Assembly: GCF_014836755.1 (NCBI RefSeq) | Contig: NZ_JACSQF010000007.1 | Location: 79,530 to 143,529 of the forward strand | DNA: 64,000 bases | Direction of reading: 5' to 3' | Origin: Oerskovia merdavium | Lineage (GTDB): Bacteria; Actinomycetota; Actinomycetes; Actinomycetales; Cellulomonadaceae | In this document: positions 54,270 through 63,928 of the stretch, in pieces | How positions within the stretch are numbered: position 1 is the stretch's first letter | Layout: every line of letters starts with the position of its first letter | Notes under the pieces: generated by a model | What the model was told of the DNA's origin: nothing | The model's database searches: none | Seen by the model: only the letters and a program-made list of their open reading frames with translations | Made by a program: the position numbers and the translations under genes

Positions 54270-55735
54270 GTGCGCGGGGAGCCGTCGGCCTCGGTGTCGT
54301 CGGTCGAGCCGTCGGCCTCGTTGAAGATGTCCGCGAGCGCCTTGTCGAGGTCGGTCTGCTCGGCCTGGACCTCGGCGCGCCGCGACTGGTAGCCGGACGG
54401 GTCGTCGAGGTCGAGCGGGCTGGGTAGCAGGTCCGGGTGGTCCCACACGGCGTCGCGGGCGTCGGCGCCGCCCTGGACCGCGATGAGCGCCCACAGCGTC
54501 GCGGCGTCGCGCGAGCGCCGCGGCCGCAGCTCGAGCCCCACGAGGGTCGAGAAGATCTGCTCGGCGGGGCCGCCGGCCGCCCGCCGGCGGCGCAGCATCT
54601 CGCGCAGCGGTACGGCGTGGGGAAGGTGGGGGAGCGCGGCCTGTGCGCTGACCTCGTCGACCCAGCCCTCGACGAGCGCGAGCGCGGTCTCGAGCCGGAG
54701 CAGCGTGGCCTCCTGCTCGGGGGTGTTCTGGAGGCCGAACACCCCACCCGACAGCGCGTTCTGGAGGGCGCCCGTGTCGGTCACGTCGATGTCGGAGAGC
54801 TGGGACTCGAGCGCGTCGAGGTCGATCGTGATGCCGCGCGCGTACGCCTCGACCAGCCCGAGCAGGTGCCCGCGGAGCCAGCTCACGTGCGTGAAGAGGC
54901 GCGCGTGCGCGGCCTCGCGCAGCGCGAGGAAGAGACGGACCTCCTCGAGCGGTGCGTCGAGCCCCTCGGCGAAGGCCGCGACGTTCGTGGGGAGCAGCGC
55001 AGTGGCGGGCTCGGGGAGCAGCGGCAGCCCGATGTCCGTCACGCCGAAGACCTCGCGCGACATGGTCCCCGTCGCCTGCCCGATCTGCATGCCGAACACC
55101 GCGGAACCGAGCCGGCGCATCATCTGTGCGGGGTCGAAGTCGGCGCCGAGCGCGCCCGCAGGCAGCCCAGGGATGCCGAACGACCCGGCGTCGAGCGCGT
55201 CCCCGCCGCCGGGGAGCTGGTCACGCAGGACCGTGGAGAGCGCGTCGGCGACCGACGACGCGACGGGGGCGGCGAGCGCGTTCCACGCGGGGAGCGTCTT
55301 CTCGACCCACTCCGACCGGCTCCACGCGTACCGCTTGCCTCCCGCGGGCGGGAGGTCGGTCACGGCGTCGAGCCACAGCTCGGCGACCGACAGGGCCTCC
55401 GTCGCGGACCGCACCCGGGCGGGCGTGAGCGACGGGTCTCCCTCTGCGACAGCCACCTGGCGCGCGATGTCGTGCGCGACGTCGGTGTTGACCGGGCCGT
55501 TGCCCGAGCTCGCGAGGAGCCTCTGGACCTGGGCGAGCACGTGCTTCATCGCGGCCGGGTCGTTGCTCAGGCCGCTGCCGGCGGCGAGCGCCGCCGGGTC
55601 GAGACCGCGTGCACGCAGCTCGCGCAGCGCTTCGTCGGCGTCCGCGCCGAACATGGATCGCAGGAGTTCTTCCCACTGCGCGTCGGGCTGGTCGCCCGCG
55701 CCGGAGGCGAACTCGTCGGGCGGTTGGCTGCTCAT
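54266..55735 (-). CDS. DUF2342 zinc-dependent metalloprotease-like protein
   Basis: A 489-residue, mostly helical protein. LFLALREAAHARLFTHVSWLRGHL (about 270-292) carries the ExxH-type putative zinc site of this actinobacterial family, and FGIPGLP plus MSREVFGVTDIGLPLLP are family landmarks. Activity is not established by sequence. The acidic C-terminus (NEADGSTDDTEADGS) is likely flexible. GAGGAG lies 6 nt before the ATG. It is convergent with the YgjP-like gene, sharing a CTAG stop overlap. Confidence 0.87.
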   Translation of the reverse strand: MSSQPPDEFASGAGDQPDAQWEELLRSMFGADADEALRELRARGLDPAALAAGSGLSNDPAAMKHVLAQVQRLLASSGNGPVNTDVAHDIARQVAVAEGDPSLTPARVRSATEALSVAELWLDAVTDLPPAGGKRYAWSRSEWVEKTLPAWNALAAPVASSVADALSTVLRDQLPGGGDALDAGSFGIPGLPAGALGADFDPAQMMRRLGSAVFGMQIGQATGTMSREVFGVTDIGLPLLPEPATALLPTNVAAFAEGLDAPLEEVRLFLALREAAHARLFTHVSWLRGHLLGLVEAYARGITIDLDALESQLSDIDVTDTGALQNALSGGVFGLQNTPEQEATLLRLETALALVEGWVDEVSAQAALPHLPHAVPLREMLRRRRAAGGPAEQIFSTLVGLELRPRRSRDAATLWALIAVQGGADARDAVWDHPDLLPSPLDLDDPSGYQSRRAEVQAEQTDLDKALADIFNEADGSTDDTEADGSPRT

Positions 55736-55805
55736 CGGGGTCTCCTCGGGATAGCGTCAGGAATCACCGTAACCACAATCTGGGACCAGCAAGGGGGCGC
55801 GAGGC

Positions 55806-56981
55806 ATGTCGGAGGGCTCGGTTCGCTCACGGCGCAGCGCGCCGGGGGCAGGGACGCCCGGTCCGTCGAGCGCGCCCGGGGAGGACGACGGACGGGCGAG
55901 CGGCGCCGTCGGGCAGGGGGACGGCGCGGCGACGGACGCCGCCTCGGACGGTCAGGGCGAGCGCCCTGGCGCCGACGACACGACCGTGGTCGTGGGCGAG
56001 GGGCGCGTCGCGGCGCTCGTGCGTGAGGCGCTCGGCGGGCGGGGCCAAGAGCGGGCGCCGACCGAGGCCAACGACCTGGCCGCGCCGTGGATCGCGGGTG
56101 CGCGGACCGTGGTCGTGGTCGCGCCCGCGGGGGAGTTCGGGATCAGGGCGCTCAAGGGCGAGACGCGCCGGGCCTTCCTCGTCGAGCAGGCGCGCCGTGT
56201 CGTCCGTGCGGCCGCCGCGCACGGCGTGCGCCAGGTCGTGGCGGTCACGTCCGCGACGGTGCACGGCGCGAGCGCCGACCGGCCCGTCGTCGAGGACGCC
56301 GACCCCGTCTCTCCGGACGCCGCAGGATTCGTCGCGGACCTCGTCGCGTTCGAGGAGGCGCTCGCCCACGAGGTGGGGCTGGCGGGCGAGCCCGTGCGGC
56401 TCGCCGTCCTTCGCCCCGCGGTCGTCGTCGGCCCCGAGGTCGACACGATCCTCACGCGACACTTCGAGGCGCCTCGCCTGCTCGTGGTCAAGGGCAGCGA
56501 GCGCCCCTGGCAGCTCGTGCACACCGACGACCTCGCCGCGGCGGTCCGCCTCGTCGCGGACGGAGGGCTGTCCGGGACGTTCACGGTCGGGGCGATCGAC
56601 GAGCTCGGCGAGCCCGACGTGGTGACTCCTGCCGAGCTGGTCGAGCGCACGGGGCTGGCGACCGTGAGCCTGCCCGCGGCGACCGCGTTCGGTGCAGCCG
56701 AGCGGCTGCACCGCGTGGGCGTGCTGCCCTCGCCCGCGAGCGACATGGCGTTCGTCGTGCACCCGTGGACCGTCTCCGCGCGCGGCCTGCACGAGGCGGG
56801 CTGGGTGCCTGCGTGGTCGAGCGCCGAGTGCGTCGACGTCCTCATGGACGGTGTGCGCGGCCGGATCGCAGTGGGTGGCCGTCGTGTGGGTGGCCGGGAC
56901 GCCGCGGCGCTGGGGGCCGCGGGGGCGGCGGTCGCGCTCCTGGGGACGGCCGCGATCTGGCGGCAGGCCCGACGGCGGTGA
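55806..56981 (+). CDS. SDR/epimerase-like protein with C-terminal membrane anchor
   Basis: A 391-residue protein. The first 55 residues are low complexity. A Rossmann-like fold follows: TTVVVGEGRVAALVREAL is a degenerate dinucleotide loop, then VVAVTSATVHG and PVRLAVLRPAVVVGPEV. It ends with a hydrophobic helix (AALGAAGAAVALLGTAAIW) and basic residues, so it is probably tail-anchored in the membrane. The usual SDR Tyr-x-x-x-Lys is not evident, which suggests a binding or sensor role instead of oxidoreduction. It belongs to the conserved block upstream of the PDZ protease. Confidence 0.75.
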   Translation: MSEGSVRSRRSAPGAGTPGPSSAPGEDDGRASGAVGQGDGAATDAASDGQGERPGADDTTVVVGEGRVAALVREALGGRGQERAPTEANDLAAPWIAGARTVVVVAPAGEFGIRALKGETRRAFLVEQARRVVRAAAAHGVRQVVAVTSATVHGASADRPVVEDADPVSPDAAGFVADLVAFEEALAHEVGLAGEPVRLAVLRPAVVVGPEVDTILTRHFEAPRLLVVKGSERPWQLVHTDDLAAAVRLVADGGLSGTFTVGAIDELGEPDVVTPAELVERTGLATVSLPAATAFGAAERLHRVGVLPSPASDMAFVVHPWTVSARGLHEAGWVPAWSSAECVDVLMDGVRGRIAVGGRRVGGRDAAALGAAGAAVALLGTAAIWRQARRR

Positions 56982-57141
56982 GCCGCCTCGGGCGGTGGCC
57001 TCGCCCAGGGCGGGCCTCTCGTCGGGCGTGCTCCCCGTGAGGTGAGGGGATCTCCCGGCGCGCGCGACGTCGTCGGGGGCTGGCAGGAACCTCACGGCCC
57101 GCCGCCAGCGAACCTTCAGGATTCTCGGGGATGATAGCGAC

Positions 57142-58281
57142 GTGACAGAACCGCTCGCCCCCCGAGACCCGCACGAGCCCGCGCCCGGCGCCGACCCGTT
57201 CGGCCCTCCGCCCGAGGACGACTACACGCCTCCTCCCGTGACGCGCCGCTCGCTCACGCTCGGGATCTCGTTGCTGGCCACGACCCTCCTGGTCGCGGGC
57301 CTCGCGGTCATGCCCGCGCCCTACGTGGTGCGCTCGCCCGGCCCCACGCAGGACACGCTCGGCAAGCAGAACGACCGCGAGCTCATCCAGATCGAGGGTG
57401 CTGAGACGTTCGACTCGACGGGCGAGCTCCTGCTGACCACGGTGTCGGTCGCAGGCGGCCCCGGGTACCCCGCGAACCTGTTCCAGGTGGTCGAGGGCTG
57501 GGCCCAGCGGTCGCGGTCCGTGCGCCCCGTCGAGGAGACGTTCCCGCGCAACGTGACCCAGGAGGAGACGGCCGAGGAGAGCCAGGCCGAGATGCTGTCC
57601 TCGCAGGAGACAGCGACCGTGGCCGCGCTCACCGAGCTCGGCTACGAGGTGCCCGCGACGCTCACGATCCAGGGCGCCGCGAAGGACACGGGCGCGGCCG
57701 GCGTCGTCGAGGAGGGCGACGTCATCACGTCCGTCGACGGCAAGGAGGTCGTGACCTACCAGGACCTCATCGACGAGCTCGCGACCGTGCCCCCGGGCGA
57801 GGACGTGGTGCTGGGCGTCGACCGCGACGGCGAGGTCGTGGACCTCACGATCACGACCCAGGAGGCCGACGGCAAGGCGATCCTGGGCGTCTTCATCGAC
57901 CCCGACTTCGAGCTGCCGATCGACGTGAAGATCCAGATCGACGACATCGGCGGCCCCTCGGCGGGCACCATGTTCGCGCTCGGGATCATCGACCAGCTCA
58001 CGCCCGAGGACGAGGCCAACGGCAACGTCATCGCGGGCACCGGGACCATGAGCGTCGAGGGGAACGTCGGGCCCATCGGTGGGATCCAGCAGAAGCTCTA
58101 CGGTGCGAAGCGCGACGGCGCGACCTGGTTCCTGGCCCCCGAGTCGAACTGCGACGAGGTCGTCGGGAACGTGCCCGAGGGCCTGAACGTCGTCAAGATC
58201 GCGACGCTCGAGGACGCGCGTGACGCGATGGTGGCGATCGGCGAGGGCGAGGGCGCGAGCCTGCCGACGTGCACCTCGTGA
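57142..58281 (+). CDS. PDZ and Lon-protease domain membrane protein (YlbL family)
   Basis: A 379-residue protein with an N-terminal cytoplasmic Pro-rich tail and one membrane helix (LTLGISLLATTLLVAGLAVM, about 38-57). A PDZ domain follows (about 180-245, GAAGVVEEGDVITSVDGKEV), then a C-terminal Lon-type protease domain. The Ser273 (IGGPSAGTMFAL) and Lys318 (GGIQQKLYGAKRDG) dyad is intact with normal 45-residue spacing. There is no ATPase domain, so it probably cleaves membrane-near substrates outside the cytoplasm. GTG start 6 nt after GATGAT, possibly leaderless. Confidence 0.93.
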   Translation: MTEPLAPRDPHEPAPGADPFGPPPEDDYTPPPVTRRSLTLGISLLATTLLVAGLAVMPAPYVVRSPGPTQDTLGKQNDRELIQIEGAETFDSTGELLLTTVSVAGGPGYPANLFQVVEGWAQRSRSVRPVEETFPRNVTQEETAEESQAEMLSSQETATVAALTELGYEVPATLTIQGAAKDTGAAGVVEEGDVITSVDGKEVVTYQDLIDELATVPPGEDVVLGVDRDGEVVDLTITTQEADGKAILGVFIDPDFELPIDVKIQIDDIGGPSAGTMFALGIIDQLTPEDEANGNVIAGTGTMSVEGNVGPIGGIQQKLYGAKRDGATWFLAPESNCDEVVGNVPEGLNVVKIATLEDARDAMVAIGEGEGASLPTCTS

Positions 58282-58352
58282 CCGCGAGGACCTGAGAGGC
58301 CGCACCGAGACGACGACGGACTCGGCTGCCGACCCGGCTGCCGGAACGACGA

Positions 58353-58384
58353 CGGGGCCGGACGCCCACGGTCGCCCGGCCCCG
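58353..58384. terminator. Hairpin between PDZ-Lon and PPA1309-like genes
   Basis: A perfect 9-bp stem, CGGGGCCGG / CCGGCCCCG, with a 14-nt loop, between two convergent genes. Confidence 0.6.
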
Positions 58385-58400
58385 CCGCCGTGCTCTGCGC

Positions 58401-59030
58401 CTACTCGAACGTGGCGCGCAGCGCCTCGATGAGACCGGGGACCAGGTCCGGCCCGAACGCCACGTCCGTCCCGTCGTCGTTGGCCCGCGTGCGGACCGCG
58501 CACCACGGGGTGCCGTCGCGCAGGACGCCGACCGCGAGGCGCACGTCCTGCCGGTCCGGGTGCGAGGACAGGTAGGCGAGCGCGGCCGCGGGATCGGTCG
58601 GCAGGCCCTCCTCGGCCGAGGGCGGCAGGATGACGCGCTCGGCGACGATCGCGGCGCCGTCGACCGTCGGCGGCCACGACAGCGTGCCGAGCAGCTCCTC
58701 GAGCGTCTCGGCGTCGGGCAGACCCTCCTGCTCGACCGAGACCAGGTGGTCGGGGATGCCGCGCGCCGCGGTCACGACCTCGGGCGGGAGCTGGTCGGCC
58801 AGGCCGGGGTTGGCGGCGATCGCGTCGGCGGTACGCACGAGCGCGAACACACGGGGCGGCGAGTCCCAGCCGTCGGCCGCGACGTGGGCCTCGACGTCGC
58901 GGACGGCGTCGGCGAGCGCGAGCTGGGCGAGGGGGACGATCGGCGCGGGGGCGTCGTCGGGCACGCCCGTGGGGGCGGGCGCGGTGAGGTCGTCGGGCTG
59001 GTCGGGGGCCGGGGAGGTCGTGTCGGGCAT
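58401..59030 (-). CDS. PPA1309-like conserved actinobacterial protein
   Basis: A 209-residue acidic cytosolic protein. Recognisable blocks are DAVRDVEAHVAADGWDSPPRVFALVRT, PDHLVSVEQEGLPDAETLEELL, and DVRLAVGVLRDGTPWCAVR. It resembles the PPA1309 family found beside UPF0182 genes in actinobacteria; function unknown. The ATG has only a weak ribosome site. Confidence 0.65.
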   Translation of the reverse strand: MPDTTSPAPDQPDDLTAPAPTGVPDDAPAPIVPLAQLALADAVRDVEAHVAADGWDSPPRVFALVRTADAIAANPGLADQLPPEVVTAARGIPDHLVSVEQEGLPDAETLEELLGTLSWPPTVDGAAIVAERVILPPSAEEGLPTDPAAALAYLSSHPDRQDVRLAVGVLRDGTPWCAVRTRANDDGTDVAFGPDLVPGLIEALRATFE

Positions 59031-59259
59031 GGCACCAGCATGTCAGGCCCGACGGCGTCGGCGCAGTCGGCGGGTCCGGTCCGAGGTCCTGTGGGAACCT
59101 GGAACCGCTGCGGGCCGTTGACGGAATGGACGGCCTGTGGCCGGACCCTGTCAGGGCTGTGGACCACCTGTGAGAACAGGAGGTCGGCGCGAGCGACGGG
59201 GGCCGGTGCAGACGCCCGACGACCTGACGCTCGACCGAACGCAAAGAGGTAAGCCCACC

Positions 59260-62200
59260 GTGTCATTCGCCGCAGCGCCACGACGCCCCGCAGGGCGCGA
59301 GGCCGGCTCCAAACGACGACGTAGCCCGCTCGGCATTGCCGTCGCAGTCGTGGCCGCCCTCGTCCTCCTGCTGTTCCTGCTCGCCCAGTTCTGGACCGAG
59401 GTCCTCTGGTTCACCCAGCTCGGGTTCGAGGACGTCCTGTGGACCGAGTGGGGGACCCGCGCGGCGCTGTTCGTCGGCGGCTTCCTGGTGATGGGAGGAC
59501 TCGTCTTCCTGTCCCTGTCGCTCGCGTACCGCTCGCGCCCCATCTACGCACCCTCGACGCCCGAGCAGGCGACGCTGGACCAGTACCGCGAGGCCGTCGA
59601 GCCGCTGCGCAAGGTCGTGACCGTCGCGGGGCCGGCCATCATCGGCTTCTTCGCCGGCGCGGCGGCCTCCTCGCAGTGGAGCACGGTGATCCTCGCGCTC
59701 AACTCCGAGCCGTTCGGCACCAAGGACCCGCAGTACGGGATGGACATCTCGTTCTTCGTGTTCACGCTGCCCGTGCTGCGCTTCGCGGTCGGTTTCCTCA
59801 TGGCCGCGGTGATCATCGCGGGCATCGGGGCGCTCGCGACGCACTACCTGTACGGCGGCCTGCGCATCGGCGCGGGGGCCGGGAACGGGCCGCGCACCAC
59901 CAAGGCGGCGCGCGTGCAGCTCTCGGTGACGGCTGCGGTCCTCATGCTCCTCATCGGCGCGAACTACTGGCTCGACCGCTACTCGCTGCTGACCTCGTCG
60001 GGTGACAAGTTCGACGGCGCCTCGTACGCCGACGTCAACGCGGTGATCCCCTCGAAGGCGATCCTGACCGGTGTCGCGATCCTCGTGGCGCTGCTGTTCG
60101 TGCTCACGGCGATCCGCGGGAACTGGCGCCTGCCGGCGATCGGGGTCGGCCTGATGGTCGTCTCCGCGATCGCGATCGGCGGCATCTACCCTGCCGTCGT
60201 CCAGCGCTTCCAGGTCGCGCCGAACGCCCAGGAGTTCGAGGCCGAGTACATCCAGCGCAACATCGACGCGACCAAGTCCGCGTTCGGGCTCGACGACGTC
60301 GAGGCCGCGAACTACGACGCGAAGACCGAGGCGGAGGCGGGCGCACTGCGCGCGGACGCCGACACGACGGCGTCGATCCGTCTGCTCGACCCGCAGATCG
60401 TGAGCCCCACGTTCCGCCAGCTCCAGCAGAACAAGCAGTACTACAACTTCCAGGAGACCCTCTCGGTCGACCGGTACATGATCGACGGCGAGAGCCGCGA
60501 CACCGTGATCGCGGTCCGCGAGCTCGACCTCGACGGTCTGGGCGCGAGCCAGCGCAACTGGGTCAACGACCACACCGTGTACACGCACGGCTACGGCGTC
60601 GTCGCCGCGTACGGCAACCAGATCGGCCCGGGCGGACAGCCGGCCTTCTACGAGGGCGACATCCCCTCGGTGGGCTCGCTGCCCGAGTACGAGCCGCGCA
60701 TCTACTTCAGCCCGGAGTCCGACCAGTACTCGATCGTCGGCGCCCCCGAGGGCACCAAGTCGTGGGAGTTCGACTACCCGGACGACGACGCGGGCGGCCA
60801 GGTGACCAACACCTACGGCGCCGAGGACGGGGCCGTCGCAGGCCCGAGCGTGGGCTCGTTCGGCAACAAGCTGCTCTACGCGCTCAAGTTCGGCTCCGAG
60901 CAGATCCTGTTCTCGGAGCGCGTGACCGACGAGTCGCAGATCCTGTACGACCGGTCGCCGCGCGACCGCGTCGCCAAGGTTGCCCCGTACCTGACGCTCG
61001 ACGGCAAGGTCTACCCGGCCGTCGTCGACGGACGCGTCAAGTGGATCGTCGACGGCTACACCACGACGAACTCCTACCCGTACTCGGCGTCGCGTCCCCT
61101 CGACGAGGCGACCCAGGACACGCTGACGGCGACCTCGCAGTCGGTGGCCGCGCTGGCGCCGCAGCAGGTCAACTACATCCGCAACTCGGTCAAGGCCACG
61201 GTCGACGCGTACGACGGTTCCGTGGACCTGTACGCGTGGGACACCGAGGACCCGATCCTCAAGGCGTGGGACAACGTGTTCCCGACGTCGCTCAAGCCGA
61301 TCTCCGAGATCAGCGGCGACCTGATGAGCCACCTGCGCTACCCCGAGGACATGTTCAAGGTCCAGCGTTCGCTCCTCACGAGCTACCACGTGGACGACGC
61401 CCGCGAGTTCTTCTCCGGTCAGGACTTCTGGAACGTGCCGCGGGACCCCACGGCCGAGGGCACGGGCAACTCCAAGCCGTACCAGCCGCCGTACTACCTG
61501 ACGCTCCAGATGCCGGGTCAGGAGGCTCCGGCGTTCTCGCTCATGACGACGTTCATCCCGGGCGGCAACTCCGACCGCGAGATCCTCACGGGCTTCCTCG
61601 CGGTCGACGCGGAGGCCGGGAGCACCGCGGGCGTCAAGGCGGACAGCTACGGCAAGCTCAGGCTGCTCGAGCTGCCACGCAACGCGACCGTGCCTGGACC
61701 CGGTCAGGTGCAGAACACGTTCAACTCGAACCCGACGGTCTCCAACGAGCTCAACATCCTCAGCCGAGGCAACTCGACCGTGATCCACGGCAACCTGCTG
61801 ACGCTCCCGGTGGGTGGCGGTCTGCTCTACGTGCAGCCGGTGTACGTCCAGGCGTCGACGGGGACCAAGTTCCCGCTGCTGCGCAAGGTGCTGGTCAACT
61901 TCGGTGACCAGGTCGGGTTCGCTGACACGCTCGACGAGGCCCTCAACCAGGTCTTCGGCGGCGAGTCGGGGGCCGACGCCGGGGACGCCGGGGGAGAGGT
62001 CCTGCCGGAGATCCCGACCGACGGGGAGACCACCCCGCCGGCCGAGGGCACCGATCCCGGGACGGGCACCACGCCGGACACCGGGACCGAGGCGCCCGAG
62101 GCCAGGGCCCGCCTGGACCAGGCGCTCCAGGCAGCCAGCCAGGCGATCAAGGACGGCCAGGCCGCCCTCGCCGAGGGTGACTTCGCGGCCTATGGCGAGT

Positions 62201-62277
62201 CGCAGGAACGCCTCCAGACCGCCCTCGAGACGGCCATCGCGGCCGAGCAGGAGCTGGGGGGAACCACGACCCCGTGA
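59260..62277 (+). CDS. UPF0182 family integral membrane protein
   Basis: A 1005-residue protein with about seven N-terminal membrane helices (first at about 26-45) including the family motif FWTEVLWFTQLGFEDVLWTEW. A large extracytoplasmic region (about 340-890) contains LSVDRYMIDGE and PYSASRPLDEATQ-type blocks. It ends in a Gly/Thr/Pro-rich linker and a helical Ala/Gln-rich C-terminus (RLDQALQAASQAIKDGQAAL). Function unknown; conserved across actinobacteria next to the PDZ-Lon gene. The GTG start has AGAGG about 10 nt upstream. Confidence 0.93.
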   Translation: MSFAAAPRRPAGREAGSKRRRSPLGIAVAVVAALVLLLFLLAQFWTEVLWFTQLGFEDVLWTEWGTRAALFVGGFLVMGGLVFLSLSLAYRSRPIYAPSTPEQATLDQYREAVEPLRKVVTVAGPAIIGFFAGAAASSQWSTVILALNSEPFGTKDPQYGMDISFFVFTLPVLRFAVGFLMAAVIIAGIGALATHYLYGGLRIGAGAGNGPRTTKAARVQLSVTAAVLMLLIGANYWLDRYSLLTSSGDKFDGASYADVNAVIPSKAILTGVAILVALLFVLTAIRGNWRLPAIGVGLMVVSAIAIGGIYPAVVQRFQVAPNAQEFEAEYIQRNIDATKSAFGLDDVEAANYDAKTEAEAGALRADADTTASIRLLDPQIVSPTFRQLQQNKQYYNFQETLSVDRYMIDGESRDTVIAVRELDLDGLGASQRNWVNDHTVYTHGYGVVAAYGNQIGPGGQPAFYEGDIPSVGSLPEYEPRIYFSPESDQYSIVGAPEGTKSWEFDYPDDDAGGQVTNTYGAEDGAVAGPSVGSFGNKLLYALKFGSEQILFSERVTDESQILYDRSPRDRVAKVAPYLTLDGKVYPAVVDGRVKWIVDGYTTTNSYPYSASRPLDEATQDTLTATSQSVAALAPQQVNYIRNSVKATVDAYDGSVDLYAWDTEDPILKAWDNVFPTSLKPISEISGDLMSHLRYPEDMFKVQRSLLTSYHVDDAREFFSGQDFWNVPRDPTAEGTGNSKPYQPPYYLTLQMPGQEAPAFSLMTTFIPGGNSDREILTGFLAVDAEAGSTAGVKADSYGKLRLLELPRNATVPGPGQVQNTFNSNPTVSNELNILSRGNSTVIHGNLLTLPVGGGLLYVQPVYVQASTGTKFPLLRKVLVNFGDQVGFADTLDEALNQVFGGESGADAGDAGGEVLPEIPTDGETTPPAEGTDPGTGTTPDTGTEAPEARARLDQALQAASQAIKDGQAALAEGDFAAYGESQERLQTALETAIAAEQELGGTTTP

Positions 62278-62335
62278 GACGGCGCCCCGGCACGGGGTGC
62301 TCGGACGGTGGTCGGCCGGTGAGGTGACCGGCACG

Positions 62336-62387
62336 ACGACGGAGCGCCGCTCCAGATCCACAAGGGTCGGGAGCGGCGCTCCGTCGT
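62336..62387 (+). terminator. Terminator after the UPF0182 gene
   Basis: A perfect 18-bp stem, ACGACGGAGCGCCGCTCC and its complement, with a 16-nt loop, 58 nt past the stop. No U-run follows. Confidence 0.8.
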
Positions 62388-62511
62388 GTCTGGGCCCGCC
62401 ACGGCTCAGGACCGCCTGCCGAGGGTGTCGGAACCGCCGCCGGGGTGACGACACGCGGTACCAGAGGGCGCGGCTTGTCATTTCTGGTACGGCAGGCAAA
62501 CATTGGGCCTC

Positions 62512-63543
62512 ATGACCAGTGCAACCGTTTGCAGCAACGCTTACATCGTCGAGGGGGTGCTCGGCTCGCTGCCGACGGTCGCACTCGTCCATCCGAGCGG
62601 CGCCGAGCTCGTCGTCGCCCTGCGTGGCGCGACCGTGCTGGCCTGGCGGGCGCCGTGGGGTGCAGGCTCCGAGGAGCGCGAGGTCCGCGACCTGCTCGAC
62701 GGCTACGTGGCCGAGTCCGAGCTGCTCGCGCAGGAGGCGACGCGCTCGGGGCTCATGTTCCCGTTCGCCAACCGCGTGGCTGCGGGCACCTACACGTTCG
62801 ACGGCGTCACGCACCACGTCCCGCCCGCACCGGGCGAGGTCGGCACCCTGCACGGCTTCGTCCGGCTCCAGGACTGGGAGCTCGTGCCGGGCGTCGACGC
62901 GGAGGACTCCGTCGACGGGGCGGTCTCGGTGGAGCTCGCGACGTGCGTCCGGTCGACCGACGTCGCGGGCTACCCGTTCGACCTCGAGACGAGGATCCGC
63001 TTCGAGCTGACCGAGGAGTCGCTCGACGTCACCTGGTCCTACCGCAACGTGGGACGGCTGGCCGCGCCGGTCACGGCGGGTTGGCACCCGTACTTCCGCG
63101 TCCCGGGCCATGCCACGATCGACGCGCTCGAGCTGCACGTGCCGGCGCGTGCGACGGTCGCGACGGACGCGGGCCTCATCCCGCTCGACGGCGAGGCGGC
63201 CCGGGAGGTGCGTGCCGCCGTCGGGCCGCTGGGGCTCGCCGGGACCACGCTCGACACCGCGTTCACCGGCCTCGTGCCCGACGCTGACGGCCTGGCGCGC
63301 ACCCGGGTCCTCGACCCGGCGACGGGCGCCGGGGTCGAGGTGTGGCAGGAGCGGGGCAACATGCACGTCTACACGGGCGACGGGCTGGGCAGCCGGGCGC
63401 GGGCGTCGATCGCGCTCGAGCCTGTCGAGAGCCTGACGAACGCCTTCAACCGACCGGACTGTGCACAGCAGGTTCGGCTCGCTGCGGGCGAGGAGCGCGA
63501 GTTCCGGTTCGGTGCCCGTGTGATCGCTCCGCGCGAGGGCTGA
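62512..63543 (+). CDS. Aldose-1-epimerase family protein
   Basis: A 343-residue mutarotase-fold protein. FPFANRVAAGTYTFDG, GTLHGFVRLQDWEL (general-base-region His) and TAGWHPYFRVPG (second His) are the family landmarks, and the glutamate is probably in SIALEPVESLTNAFN. It belongs to the broader galactose mutarotase/YeaD group, and the sugar is unknown. TTGTCA and AAACAT with a 17-bp spacer end 8 nt before the ATG, so the leader is minimal. The tRNA genes follow. Confidence 0.9.
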   Translation: MTSATVCSNAYIVEGVLGSLPTVALVHPSGAELVVALRGATVLAWRAPWGAGSEEREVRDLLDGYVAESELLAQEATRSGLMFPFANRVAAGTYTFDGVTHHVPPAPGEVGTLHGFVRLQDWELVPGVDAEDSVDGAVSVELATCVRSTDVAGYPFDLETRIRFELTEESLDVTWSYRNVGRLAAPVTAGWHPYFRVPGHATIDALELHVPARATVATDAGLIPLDGEAAREVRAAVGPLGLAGTTLDTAFTGLVPDADGLARTRVLDPATGAGVEVWQERGNMHVYTGDGLGSRARASIALEPVESLTNAFNRPDCAQQVRLAAGEEREFRFGARVIAPREG

Positions 63544-63590
63544 AACGGGGGGCCGGGGTGCCCGATTTGGCGCCTCGGCCCATCTCCCGT

Positions 63591-63607
63591 AAGGTTGTGT
63601 TTACCGA
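63591..63607 (+). promoter_or_regulatory. Initiator tRNA promoter -10 region (copy 1)
   Basis: TAAGGT precedes the tRNA by about 12 nt. Around it, CCCGTA...GTGTT.ACCGA is shared with the second tRNA copy, whose -10 reads TAGAGT. Each tRNA therefore appears to have its own related promoter. Confidence 0.45.
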
Positions 63608-63681
63608 CGCGGGGTGGAGCAGCTCGGTAGCTCGCTGGGCTCATAACCCAGAGGTCGCAGGTTCAAATCCTGCCCCCGCTA
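63608..63681 (+). tRNA. Initiator tRNA-fMet (anticodon CAT)
   Basis: A 74-nt gene with a complete cloverleaf. The acceptor CGCGGGG/CCCCGCT has an unpaired C1-T72, and the anticodon loop CTCATAA is closed by three G-C pairs (GGG/CCC), both marks of initiator tRNA. The T-arm is GCAGG-TTCAAAT-CCTGC. CCA is not encoded. Confidence 0.97.
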
Positions 63682-63687
63682 CAAAGG

Positions 63688-63723
63688 AAGGCCCGGTTCA
63701 GCAGAAATGCTGCACCGGGCCTT
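63688..63723 (+). terminator. Terminator after tRNA-fMet copy 1
   Basis: AAGGCCCGGT / ACCGGGCCTT outer stem and CAGCA/TGCTG inner stem around a GAAA loop, starting 7 nt after the tRNA and followed by CGTCATTTCC. Confidence 0.82.
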
Positions 63724-63928
63724 CGTCATTTCCTCGGCCGTGAGGGGCCCGCTCCGACGGACCGTTGGGCAGGCCGGGTTCCGGCTCGTGAACGGATCCG
63801 CCTCACCGCGGTCCCGCTGTCCGGTCCGGCGTCTCGGCGGCTGGAGGGCATCCTCCGTGGTGTGACGTGGCCGACAGGGAATCGAGTAGGAGTCCCGGCA
63901 GATGATCCCGTAGAGTGGTGTTCACCGA

